Shown here: positions 20,083-28,185 of the stretch, piece by piece
How positions within the stretch are numbered: the stretch's first letter is position 1
How the letters are laid out: each line of letters starts with the position of its first letter
Origin: Cellulosimicrobium composti
GTDB taxonomy: Bacteria > Actinomycetota > Actinomycetes > Actinomycetales > Cellulomonadaceae
Assembly (NCBI RefSeq): GCF_009711085.1
Contig: NZ_WMKA01000001.1
Span: 151,673 to 215,672, forward strand
Length of the DNA stretch: 64,000 bases
Direction: 5' to 3'
Notes under the pieces: model-generated
What the model saw: only the letters and a program-made list of their open reading frames with translations
What the model was told of the DNA's origin: nothing
Database searches by the model: none
Translations under genes and position numbers: made by a program

Positions 20083-23000
20083 TCAGCAGGTCCGCGCCGG
20101 GTAGGCCACCTCCTGCGTCGCCCGCGGTCCGCCGCCGGACGGCACCGCGGTGACCGTGACGGTCCCCGCCTCGACGCCGCCCGACCGCGACGAGAACGAC
20201 TGGTAGCCGTTCGCGCCGCCGGCGACGTCCGCGAAGGTCTTCTCGCCGAACGGCGTCGTGACCGTCACGTCGAGCGGGCCGTCACCGAGGTTGTGCGCAC
20301 GGACCGCGACGTACGCGGTGCCCGCGAGGCAGCGGACCTGGACCTCCGCCCGCACCTGCGGCGCCTGCGGCGTCGCCGCGAGCAGGGCGCCGAGCGCGCT
20401 CGCCTGCGTCCTCCAGTCGAACACGTTGGGGTGCTCCGCGGTCCCGCCACCGGCCCACCGCACGCCGAGCCGGTCGCCGTCCGCCCGGTCCTGCGCCCAG
20501 ATCGTCGCGGCCTGGCGGTCGACGAACTCCTGGTACCGCGCCTCCCCCGTGGTGTCGACGAGGTCCATGACGTACCGCATGAAGATGCCCTTGAACTGCT
20601 TGCCGTTGTCGTCGCACGTGCGGTCGAGCGCGTCGCAGGCCTCGGTGAGGACCCCGTCCACGACGAGCGCGTCGGACGCCAGCGCGGCGTCCGCGAGGCG
20701 CACGGCCGTCTCCAGCGGGGCGGCGTCTCCCGTGGCCCGGTGGAGCTCGAGGCCCGCACCGATCGCGAGGCCCTGGTTGTAGCTCCACACGGTGCCGCCG
20801 TTGTTGCGGCAGTCGCCGGTGAGCCCGTCGTTGACGAGGCCGTCCTCGTTCACCATGCCGCTCGCCCGGAGCCAGTCCCAGCCGGTCTGCGCGCGCTCGA
20901 GCCACACGGTGTCACCGTCGATCCGGTTGTGGAGCTCGGCCGCGAGCCGCACGTAGAGGCCGTTGGTCACGGCGTTCTTGTACGTCCTCTCGGCGTCCCA
21001 CCACACGCCGCCGCCGCACGTGCCCGGGTCCCAGTACCCGTGCACGTACTCGGCGATCGTGACCGACATGTCGAGGTACTTCTGGTCCCCCGTGAGGTCG
21101 TAGGCCGAGGCCCACGTGAGGCCCCACCACGCGGCGTCGTCGATCGCGCGGCTCGTGAAGTTGCCGAGGATCTCGTCGCTCGACATCTCGCCCGCGGGGA
21201 ACGGCGCCTTGTTGCGCTCGAACGTGCGGTCGACCTGGGCCAGGTAGCTCCGGTCGCCCGTGCGCTCCATGTAGTCGATCACGGTGTTCGTCGCGACGGC
21301 GGAGTTCCACCAGCTCGACGGCCACCAGGCCTTCTCGGGGTCGTAGTCCGCCATGAGCGTCCGGACCGCGCTCGCCGCCCGCTGGGTCGCGGGCGGGTTC
21401 TCGATGAGGGCGTCGACCAGCGGCACGAGCACCGTGCGGGCGTGCTCGCTCACCGCGTCCGCGGACGCGTCGGCGATCGCGGCGCGCAGCGCGGTCAGGG
21501 CCTGCGCGACGCCGGCCGCGTGGGCCCCGTCGAGCTGCTCCGCCGCGTCGTCGACGTGCGCGACGAGGGCCTGCGCCGTCCCGGCGTCGACGTCCCCGCT
21601 CCGCTGGAGCGCACCGATCTGGGCGCGGATCTCGTCGAGGCCGGTGCTCGCCGTGAGCCACTGCGAGACGAGCAGCGTGAGCTCGGCGCGCGTGCGGTCG
21701 TCGAGCAGAGCGGTCGGCGTCGTGTCGACCGCGGCGCGCAGCAGGCGCAGCTGTGCGCGCACGGCGTCGGCGTCGTGCGCGTCCTCAGCCTCCTGCGCCG
21801 CGGCCACGAGGCCGCCGAGCCGCTCGGCCGTCTCGGCCGGGATGCGCCCGGCGTCGACCGCCGCGGTGATCGCGTCGTCGAGCTCGCTCACGCGCGGGGC
21901 GTGGGCGAGGAGCTCCACCTCCGCGAGCGCCGTCGTCGCACCCGTCGACGCCGTGACGCGCAGGCGGTACTGCCGGTGCACGCCCGGCTCGGCGATCGAG
22001 AACGCCCGCGTCTCGCGGCGCGACGCGAACGACTCGCCCGAGCGCTCGTCGAGCGTCGTCCACGTCTCGCCGTCGGTCGAGCCCTCGAGCGTCCAGGCGC
22101 TCGGGTCCGTCCCGTCGCCCGCGGCGGACGTGAGGGTGTACATCGCCGCGCGCGCCGTCGTGCCGGTCGCCTCGAACGTGACGCCCGGCGTCGCGGTCGT
22201 GAACGCGACCTCGGCCGCCGCGGTGTCGTCGGTGAGCGCGGCGACGTCCGTGCCCTCGTCGTCCGTCGTGACGTCGTAGGTGCTCGTGACGTCGGCGAGC
22301 GGGTCGGGCAGGTCGTCGCCCTCGGTGATCGACGGCGGCGCGTCGTCCGCCCCGGTGCCCCATGCCGACGGCGTCGGGCCCATGTCGAACACGATCGTGC
22401 CGCCGTCGGCGAGCTGGTCGTGCGTGAGGTACGTCGCCGACTGCGGCACCCCGTCGACCGTCACGCCCTGCACGTAGACGTTCTCCGCGCTGTTGTCCGG
22501 CGCCTCGATCACGAGGTCCTCGCCGTTCTCGAGATGGATGGTCGCGCGCGTGAAGAGGGGCGAGCCGATCACGTACGTCGGGCTGCCCACCTGCAGCGGG
22601 TAGAACCCGAGCGCGCTGAACAGCCACCAGGCCGACATCTCGCCGTTGTCCTCGTCGCCCGGGTAGCCCTGGCCCATGTCGTTGCCCGTGAACGAGCGGG
22701 CCAGCGCGGTCCGCACGATCTCCGCGGTCTTCGCCGGCTCGCCCGCGAACGCGTACATGTACGGGATGTGGTGCGACACCTGGTTGCTCAATCCCCACTG
22801 GCCCTGGCGCACCGCCTTGGCCTCGCGCATCTCGTGGATGACGCCGCCGTACGAGCCGGGCTTGGCCGCCGTCTCGGGGGTCGCGAAGAACGCGTCGAGC
22901 TTCGCGCCGAGCGCGTCCGGGCCGCCGAGGAGGTTGGCGAGGCCGCGACCGTCCTGCACGGCGTGGAACGCGAAGTTCCAGCCGTCGGTCTCGGTGAACT

Positions 23001-26000
23001 CGTTGCCCCAGACCTCGGGGTCGAAGTCGGCCGCGGACTGCGCCCACGAGCCGTCCTCGGTCCGCCCGCGCAGGAAGCCGGTGGCGGGGTCGAACAGCGT
23101 CGCGTAGTTGAGCGCGCGGTTCAGGTAGTACTCGTGGTTGTCCGCGTACTCCTGGCGGCGCGGGTCGTCCTCGCCGCTCGCGTCGAGCAGCTTCTTCGAC
23201 ATCGTCGCGATGCCGTAGTCGTTGAGGTAGTCCTCGAGCGACCACGACGCGCTCTCGTGCGTCGACGTCGGCGTGTAGCCGAGGAACGTCGCCGGGTCGA
23301 GGCCCTTGCGTCCCACGCTCGCGTCCGGCGGCACGGTCGACGCGTTCTTCAGCGCGGCGTCGTACGCGGCCTCGACGTCGATGCCGGGCACGTCCTTGAG
23401 GTAGGCGTCGGCGAACGCGACGTCCGAGCTCGTGCCCGTCATGCTGTCGGCGTACCCGGGCGCGGACCAGCGCGAGACCCAGCCGCCGTCGCGGTACTGC
23501 TGGACGAAGCCGTTCACCATCTCCCCGGCCTCGGTCGGGTACAGCAGCGAGTACGCGGGCCACGCCGTGCGGTAGGTGTCCCAGAACCCGTTGTTGACGT
23601 AGACCTTCCCGTCCTCGACGCGCGCACCGGTCTCGGTCGCCGTCGTGCCCTCGGGCGCGGGGTCCGACGACGCCGACGACTGCACGACGTGCCGGTAGAC
23701 GGGCTCCTCGGCCGTCCCGACGTTCTCGTGGCCCGAGTTCGGGTAGAGGCTCAGCCGGTAGAGGTTCGAGTAGAGCGAGACGAGGTCGTCGTGGCTCGCG
23801 CCCTCGACCTCGACGACGCCGAGCGTGTCGTCCCAGAGCTGCTGCGCGCGGTCCGTGACCGTGTCGAACGTGTCGTCCGCGGAGATCTCGAGCTCGAGGT
23901 TGTGCCGCGCCTGGTCGACGCTCATGAGGGACGTCGCGAGCCGGAGGTGGACGACCTTCTCGTCGGACGTGTCGAACGACAGGTAGCCCGTGACGTCGCC
24001 GCCCCCGCCGCCCGTGAGGCGGCCGCTGCCGGTCACCGGACGGTCGACGGTGCCGTAGACGAACATGCGCGTCATGCCCGCGGAGCTGCCCGGCGTGCTC
24101 ACGTCGGTGTAGCCGGTGACGACGCCGGCGTCCGCGTCGAGCGTGAGACCGCCCGCGCTCGTGACGTTGTCGAAGATCAGGTGCGACTCGTCGCCCGTGA
24201 ACGTGAAACGGAAGATCGCCGCGTGGTCGGTCGGCGCGATCTCGGTGCGCAGGCCGTCGTCGAACGTCACGCCGTAGTAGTGCGCCCGCGCCTCCTCGGC
24301 GTCGTGGCTGAACGTCAGGGCGCGCGCCGCGCGGTTCGCGTCGGGCGTCCCGGACGCCTCGGAGGGCATGACCTGGAACGTCTGGCGGTCGCCCATCCAC
24401 GGGCTCGGCTCGTGGCTGAGCGAGAACGCCTCGATCGCGGTCCGGTTCTGGTCGTCGTTGCGGTTCTGGTACTCGTAGACCCAGCGGTTCGACCCCGCGT
24501 CCGTCACCGGGGTCCAGAAGTTGAACCCGTGGGGCACGGCCGTCGCGGGGATCGTGTTGCCGCGGGAGAAGTCGCCGTTCGCGTTCGTGCCGCGGGTGGT
24601 GACCACGTAGTCCGAGGGGCGCTCGGCGCTCGGCTGCTCCGGCTCGGCCGTCACGGCGACGTCGTCGATCCAGCCGCTGAAGTCCGCCGGGCCGTCCGGG
24701 TTGTCGTAGCCGACGAGCACGCGGTCGATCGTGCGGCCCGCGGCGACGTCGCCGATCCGGGACACGACCCTGTTCCACTGGTTGACGTAGAGGGTCTTCG
24801 CCTCGCCCTGGCCCTGCGGGCTCATCCCCGCCCCGTGCCGGTCGACGGCGCCCAGCTCGCTGAGGTAGGTGCCGTCCGTGAACGCGAGGTCGATCGCGGC
24901 GTACGTGCTCGCGTAGCCCAGGTCGTTCTCGGCGGCCTCGGGGAAGACCACGTACGACAGCTCGGTCTCCTCGCCGACGGGCACGTCGACGTCGAGCACC
25001 TTCGCGTACGCGTACCCGCGCCCGTCCGTCGTGTGGCTGCCGCCGTAGTGCAGGGCGCCCAGGCCGGTCCACCCGACCTCCGACGGCGCGGTGTACGCGC
25101 TGCTCGGCCCGGAGCCGACCTCGGCCGTCATGTCGGTCGCGGCGAGCGGCTCCGTCGCGAGCTGCAGCTCGGCGAGCTGCGTGCCGTCGCTCCCGCTGTT
25201 GGACGTGATGCCGAGCCGGTAGTACCGGTACTCGCCCGGCGACGCGACCGTGTACGCGCGCGTCTGGAACCGCTCGGAGAACGTCTGGTTCGTCCGCTCG
25301 TCGAGCGTCGTCCACGCGGACCCGTCCTGCGAGCCCTCGAGCGTCCACGCGCGCGGGTCGCGGCCCGGCGCGTCGTTCGCGGACGACAGCGCGTACGCGC
25401 GCACCGTCGTCGCCGCGTCGAGCTCGTAGGTGACCTGCGCGGTGCGCGCACCGGCCAGCCACTTCGTGGCGACGTCGCCGTCCGCGAGCTTGTCCGCGGT
25501 CTCGTCCGGCGGGTTCTCGCGCGTCGCGGTGACGCCCGCGACGCGGTCCGTCACGTCGCCCGGGAAGTCGACCGTGCCGGGCACGAGGCGCCGGACCGAC
25601 GTCCCGGAGATCACGACGTCGACGGCCGCGGCGTCGTGCGTGCGGATCTGGAGCTGGGGCGTGCCACCGCCCGACGCGGGCCGCACGACGTCCACGGTGA
25701 CGGTCCGCGGCTCGTCGGAGAGCGTGAGGTACGTGCCGCCGACGTCCGAGCTCCCGCTGTAGACGTTGAGGAACGCGCGGCCGGACCCGGACAGGGTCGC
25801 CTCGGCGCGCATCGTCACGCCGCGCTCGAGGTCGGGCATCGGCACCTGCACCCACGTCTCGCCCTGCGCGTCCATCGCCCAGCGCTGCGCCGGGTCGCCG
25901 TCGGCCGTGGTCGTCGCCTCGAGCGTGCCGGGCACCGAGCCGACGCCGTTCTGGAACGGCCCCTCCCACGCGAGCTCGTCCGTCGCGCCGCCGAGGACGT

Positions 26001-26280
26001 CGTCCCCGCTGGGCGTGCTCGGGCTGCGCTCGAGGACGGACGTCCCGACGACTCCCTCGACGCGGGGGCCGTCGGCCGTATCCTCCGGGGTGCTGGTCCA
26101 GTCGAGCGGTGGGTCGTCCTCCTCGAACGACGTCGACAGGTCGCCCGGTGCCGCGTGGGCCGCGACCGAGCCGGTCACGAGGGTCGTGCCGCTGAGCAGG
26201 AGGCTCAGCGCGACGGCCGCGGCGACGCCGGGCCTGGTCGGGCCCCGGAGCAGGGACGGGTGCGTGCGGTGAAGTGACAT
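20083..26280 (-). CDS. Secreted multi-modular alpha-mannan hydrolase, GH92 plus GH76
   Basis: Exported 2065-residue enzyme. Order: signal peptide (to about 44), a beta-rich segment, discoidin-type F5/8C domain (about 245-380), a jelly-roll region, GH92 exo-alpha-mannosidase (about 555-1300), a second discoidin domain (about 1335-1460), a helical region (about 1465-1635), GH76 endo-alpha-1,6-mannanase (about 1640-1960), and a C-terminal module ending in Cys (about 1980-2065). GH92 shows YVNNGFWDTYRTAWPAYSLL near 897 and GDEDNGEMSAWW near 1209. GH76 shows the catalytic Asp pair in RAIDDAAWWGLTWAS near 1713 and WSYNQGLAIGAGLEL. GH92 trims mannan side chains and GH76 cuts the alpha-1,6 backbone, so yeast mannan is the likely substrate (family knowledge). 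ATG is preceded by GAAGGA. Confidence 0.92.
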   Translation of the reverse strand: MSLHRTHPSLLRGPTRPGVAAAVALSLLLSGTTLVTGSVAAHAAPGDLSTSFEEDDPPLDWTSTPEDTADGPRVEGVVGTSVLERSPSTPSGDDVLGGATDELAWEGPFQNGVGSVPGTLEATTTADGDPAQRWAMDAQGETWVQVPMPDLERGVTMRAEATLSGSGRAFLNVYSGSSDVGGTYLTLSDEPRTVTVDVVRPASGGGTPQLQIRTHDAAAVDVVISGTSVRRLVPGTVDFPGDVTDRVAGVTATRENPPDETADKLADGDVATKWLAGARTAQVTYELDAATTVRAYALSSANDAPGRDPRAWTLEGSQDGSAWTTLDERTNQTFSERFQTRAYTVASPGEYRYYRLGITSNSGSDGTQLAELQLATEPLAATDMTAEVGSGPSSAYTAPSEVGWTGLGALHYGGSHTTDGRGYAYAKVLDVDVPVGEETELSYVVFPEAAENDLGYASTYAAIDLAFTDGTYLSELGAVDRHGAGMSPQGQGEAKTLYVNQWNRVVSRIGDVAAGRTIDRVLVGYDNPDGPADFSGWIDDVAVTAEPEQPSAERPSDYVVTTRGTNANGDFSRGNTIPATAVPHGFNFWTPVTDAGSNRWVYEYQNRNDDQNRTAIEAFSLSHEPSPWMGDRQTFQVMPSEASGTPDANRAARALTFSHDAEEARAHYYGVTFDDGLRTEIAPTDHAAIFRFTFTGDESHLIFDNVTSAGGLTLDADAGVVTGYTDVSTPGSSAGMTRMFVYGTVDRPVTGSGRLTGGGGGDVTGYLSFDTSDEKVVHLRLATSLMSVDQARHNLELEISADDTFDTVTDRAQQLWDDTLGVVEVEGASHDDLVSLYSNLYRLSLYPNSGHENVGTAEEPVYRHVVQSSASSDPAPEGTTATETGARVEDGKVYVNNGFWDTYRTAWPAYSLLYPTEAGEMVNGFVQQYRDGGWVSRWSAPGYADSMTGTSSDVAFADAYLKDVPGIDVEAAYDAALKNASTVPPDASVGRKGLDPATFLGYTPTSTHESASWSLEDYLNDYGIATMSKKLLDASGEDDPRRQEYADNHEYYLNRALNYATLFDPATGFLRGRTEDGSWAQSAADFDPEVWGNEFTETDGWNFAFHAVQDGRGLANLLGGPDALGAKLDAFFATPETAAKPGSYGGVIHEMREAKAVRQGQWGLSNQVSHHIPYMYAFAGEPAKTAEIVRTALARSFTGNDMGQGYPGDEDNGEMSAWWLFSALGFYPLQVGSPTYVIGSPLFTRATIHLENGEDLVIEAPDNSAENVYVQGVTVDGVPQSATYLTHDQLADGGTIVFDMGPTPSAWGTGADDAPPSITEGDDLPDPLADVTSTYDVTTDDEGTDVAALTDDTAAAEVAFTTATPGVTFEATGTTARAAMYTLTSAAGDGTDPSAWTLEGSTDGETWTTLDERSGESFASRRETRAFSIAEPGVHRQYRLRVTASTGATTALAEVELLAHAPRVSELDDAITAAVDAGRIPAETAERLGGLVAAAQEAEDAHDADAVRAQLRLLRAAVDTTPTALLDDRTRAELTLLVSQWLTASTGLDEIRAQIGALQRSGDVDAGTAQALVAHVDDAAEQLDGAHAAGVAQALTALRAAIADASADAVSEHARTVLVPLVDALIENPPATQRAASAVRTLMADYDPEKAWWPSSWWNSAVATNTVIDYMERTGDRSYLAQVDRTFERNKAPFPAGEMSSDEILGNFTSRAIDDAAWWGLTWASAYDLTGDQKYLDMSVTIAEYVHGYWDPGTCGGGVWWDAERTYKNAVTNGLYVRLAAELHNRIDGDTVWLERAQTGWDWLRASGMVNEDGLVNDGLTGDCRNNGGTVWSYNQGLAIGAGLELHRATGDAAPLETAVRLADAALASDALVVDGVLTEACDALDRTCDDNGKQFKGIFMRYVMDLVDTTGEARYQEFVDRQAATIWAQDRADGDRLGVRWAGGGTAEHPNVFDWRTQASALGALLAATPQAPQVRAEVQVRCLAGTAYVAVRAHNLGDGPLDVTVTTPFGEKTFADVAGGANGYQSFSSRSGGVEAGTVTVTAVPSGGGPRATQEVAYPARTC

Positions 26281-26325
26281 CGATGTCCTTCGGGGAGAGG
26301 GCGAGCGACGATGCTCGCGCAGGCA

Positions 26326-26339
26326 TGACAGCGCTGGCA
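26326..26339. promoter_or_regulatory. Candidate LacI-type operator before the mannanase gene
   Basis: TGACAGCGCTGGCA, a 14-bp near-palindrome centred on CG, the geometry of LacI-family operators. It lies 46-59 nt before the ATG. A related sequence lies before the discoidin gene at 33963-33976. An additional inverted repeat (CTGGCAG/CTGCCAG, 26334-26355) overlaps it. Confidence 0.45.
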
Positions 26340-26356
26340 GGCTCGACGCTGCCAGA

Positions 26357-26372
26357 TGACGGGGGCAACGGT
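26357..26372. promoter_or_regulatory. Shared 16-bp promoter motif, copy 1
   Basis: TGACGGGGGCAACGGT, matching TGACAGGGGCAACAGT at 33889-33904 in 14 of 16 positions. It is followed by CAACC, so GTTGACC on the coding strand could serve as a -35 element. Confidence 0.4.
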
Positions 26373-26420
26373 CAACCCTGCGGGGGGATCGCCCGGGAGG
26401 CCGGGCGGCGCGGTCGCGCG

Positions 26421-26496
26421 TGGAGCCGCCTGTCGGGTTCGAACCGACGACCTTTCGCTTACAAGGCGAGTGCTCTACCAGCTGAGCTAAGGCGGC
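26421..26496 (-). tRNA. tRNA-Thr (anticodon TGT)
   Basis: A 76-nt cloverleaf with encoded CCA. The acceptor stem GCCGCCT pairs with AGGCGGC; the D arm has AGCTGGTA, the anticodon loop CTTGTAA gives TGT at positions 34-36, and the T loop is TTCGAAC. One weak C-A pair closes the anticodon stem at 27-43. TGT reads ACA and other ACN codons. Confidence 0.95.
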
Positions 26497-26587
26497 GTGC
26501 CCGGGCGGCCGGGCGAGCGAACAGACTACCTGCTCGCCCGACGGCCCGGGACGACGGGCCGCGCCGGTCCCGGCGCGGCCCGGTGGG

Positions 26588-27442
26588 TCAGCCCTGCGCG
26601 TCCGCGACGGCCTGGGGCAGCGCGTTCGGGTCGCCCCAGTTGCCGTCCCAGCGCACGCCGTCGATCGTGATCGTCGGCGTGCCGAAGCCGCCGGACTGCG
26701 GGTTCGCGAGCGCCTCGTCCTGCGTCACGAGGCTCGTCGCCGTCGCGACCCAGTCGCCGTACGTCTCGACGGCCGTGCCGTCCTCGATGCCGGCGGCCAC
26801 GTCGGCGGGCACGCCCGCCTGCTCGGCGATGTCGGCGATCTGGGCGTCCGTCAGCGTGCCGCTGCCCTCGGCCGGCTGGTTGTCGAACATGGCGGTGTTG
26901 AACGCGTTGAGCGCCTCGGGCGCCTGGTCCGCGACCCACGCCGCGGCCGAGGCCGCACGGGTCGAGAACTGCTGGGACTGCGCGACGCGGTCCAGGATGG
27001 AGACCGGGTGCAGGACGACCGTGACGTCGCCCGACTCGCGGAGCTGGTCGAGCGTCTCGCCGTTCGTCTCCTCGAACTGACCGCAGATGGGGCACATGTA
27101 GTCGAGGTAGACGCCCACCTCGACGGCGCCCTCGCTCTCGGTGCCCGCGGCGCCGTCGACACCCATGGGGATGCCGCCGTCCTCGCGCGCGGTGGACGGG
27201 TTCGCCACCTCGGACAGGTTGCCCGCCGCGACGGCGTCGATGGTCTTGTTGCGGTCGTTCATCGCCGGGATCCACACCGCGAGGAAGACGCCGACGAGGA
27301 CGACGACGCCCGCGACGAGCGCTCCGATCGTGATGAGGCGGTTGCGCTTGTCGCGCTTGGCCTGGGCCTCGCGCAGGGCGAGGGCCTCGGCGCGCGCGGC
27401 CTCGCGGCGCTGGGCCTTGGTCTGGGGTTCGTTGGTGGGCAT
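26588..27442 (-). CDS. Membrane-anchored DsbA/thioredoxin-like protein
   Basis: 284 residues. A charged, helical cytoplasmic N-terminus (QTKAQRREAARAEALALREAQ) precedes one membrane helix (ITIGALVAGVVVLVGVFLAVWI, about residues 36-58). An extracytoplasmic DsbA-like thioredoxin domain carries CPIC (YLDYMCPICGQFEE, Cys about 117 and 120). The C-terminal segment GFGTPTITIDGVRW holds the cis-Pro loop. The likely role is disulfide chemistry outside the membrane. The downstream membrane protein (27532-28116) has no CxxC and is not an obvious redox partner. ATG 27442 lies after GGAGGAC. Confidence 0.9.
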   Translation of the reverse strand: MPTNEPQTKAQRREAARAEALALREAQAKRDKRNRLITIGALVAGVVVLVGVFLAVWIPAMNDRNKTIDAVAAGNLSEVANPSTAREDGGIPMGVDGAAGTESEGAVEVGVYLDYMCPICGQFEETNGETLDQLRESGDVTVVLHPVSILDRVAQSQQFSTRAASAAAWVADQAPEALNAFNTAMFDNQPAEGSGTLTDAQIADIAEQAGVPADVAAGIEDGTAVETYGDWVATATSLVTQDEALANPQSGGFGTPTITIDGVRWDGNWGDPNALPQAVADAQG

Positions 27443-27531
27443 GGTGCGTCCTCCGCGGGAGTGTGCGAGAGCTGGGGTGGGTCGGGTGCGCGCCGTCGAG
27501 GGTCGCGCGGGCCGTGCGTCCGACGGCGCCG

Positions 27532-28116
27532 TCAGACGAGGGCGAGCCGCGGGGGTCCGCGCCGCGTGCGCACCACCGCGTCGGCGAGATGGTGCAGGGC
27601 GGCGGGGACGGCGTCGGGCACCGGCCGCGCGACCGTGCGGGCGCCTGCGACGAGCGCGCCCACCGGCCGGAGCACGCCCCGCACGACCGTGCGCAGCGCA
27701 CGCGCCGCCCCGCCCACGACGGCGCGCGAGCGCTCGTGCGCGCGCCGCGCCCACGCCGAGACGCCCCACGCGACGCCGGCGGCGACGGCGTGCGCGACGA
27801 CCACCGGGAGGGCGAGCGCACCGACGACCGTGACCATCGCGGCGGGGTCTGCCCCGAGCGCCGTGCCGGACGGGCACTCGGGCGTGGAGCGGACGAGCGC
27901 GAGGTGGATCCCCGCGACGCCCCACGCGCCGGGCACCGTCACGCACTGGTGCACGACGGCGTACCCGCGGTCGGCGAGGTGCGTCACCACGGCGGCGACG
28001 AGCGTGAGGAGCAGGAGGGCGGGGCCGAGGAGCCGGCCGGCGCCGGGCACGACGGACGTGCGCGTCACGCCGCGCGACCACGCGCGCGGCACCGTCGTCC
28101 GGAGCACGGCGCCCAT
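27532..28116 (-). CDS. Hypothetical membrane protein
   Basis: 194 residues from ATG 28116. Two clear hydrophobic helices: LLGPALLLLTLVAAVVTHLA (about 26-45) and MVTVVGALALPVVVAHAVAAGVAW (about 94-117). Between them is an exposed loop with two cysteines (HQC and PEC). The C-terminal 75 residues are Arg/Val/Ala-rich and probably cytoplasmic. The loop resembles DUF-type actinobacterial proteins found near DsbA genes, but no family is recognised with certainty. It lies 89 nt upstream of the DsbA-like gene on the same strand and may be co-transcribed. Confidence 0.65.
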   Translation of the reverse strand: MGAVLRTTVPRAWSRGVTRTSVVPGAGRLLGPALLLLTLVAAVVTHLADRGYAVVHQCVTVPGAWGVAGIHLALVRSTPECPSGTALGADPAAMVTVVGALALPVVVAHAVAAGVAWGVSAWARRAHERSRAVVGGAARALRTVVRGVLRPVGALVAGARTVARPVPDAVPAALHHLADAVVRTRRGPPRLALV

Positions 28117-28185
28117 CCTACGCACGACCTCTGGGAGGGCGCTGGGAGCGTCGTGCACGCCCCGCGGTGTTCGGTCGGCGGGCCG

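Noticed and set aside
19276-26277. A 2333-codon open frame antisense to the mannanase gene
   Set aside because: It is Arg/Ala/Gly/Val-rich with no recognisable domain and is a by-product of GC-rich third positions in the real gene on the other strand.
26421-26496. tRNA-Thr as an attachment site of an integrated element
   Set aside because: No integrase, no repeated tRNA 3' end and no change of base composition on either side.
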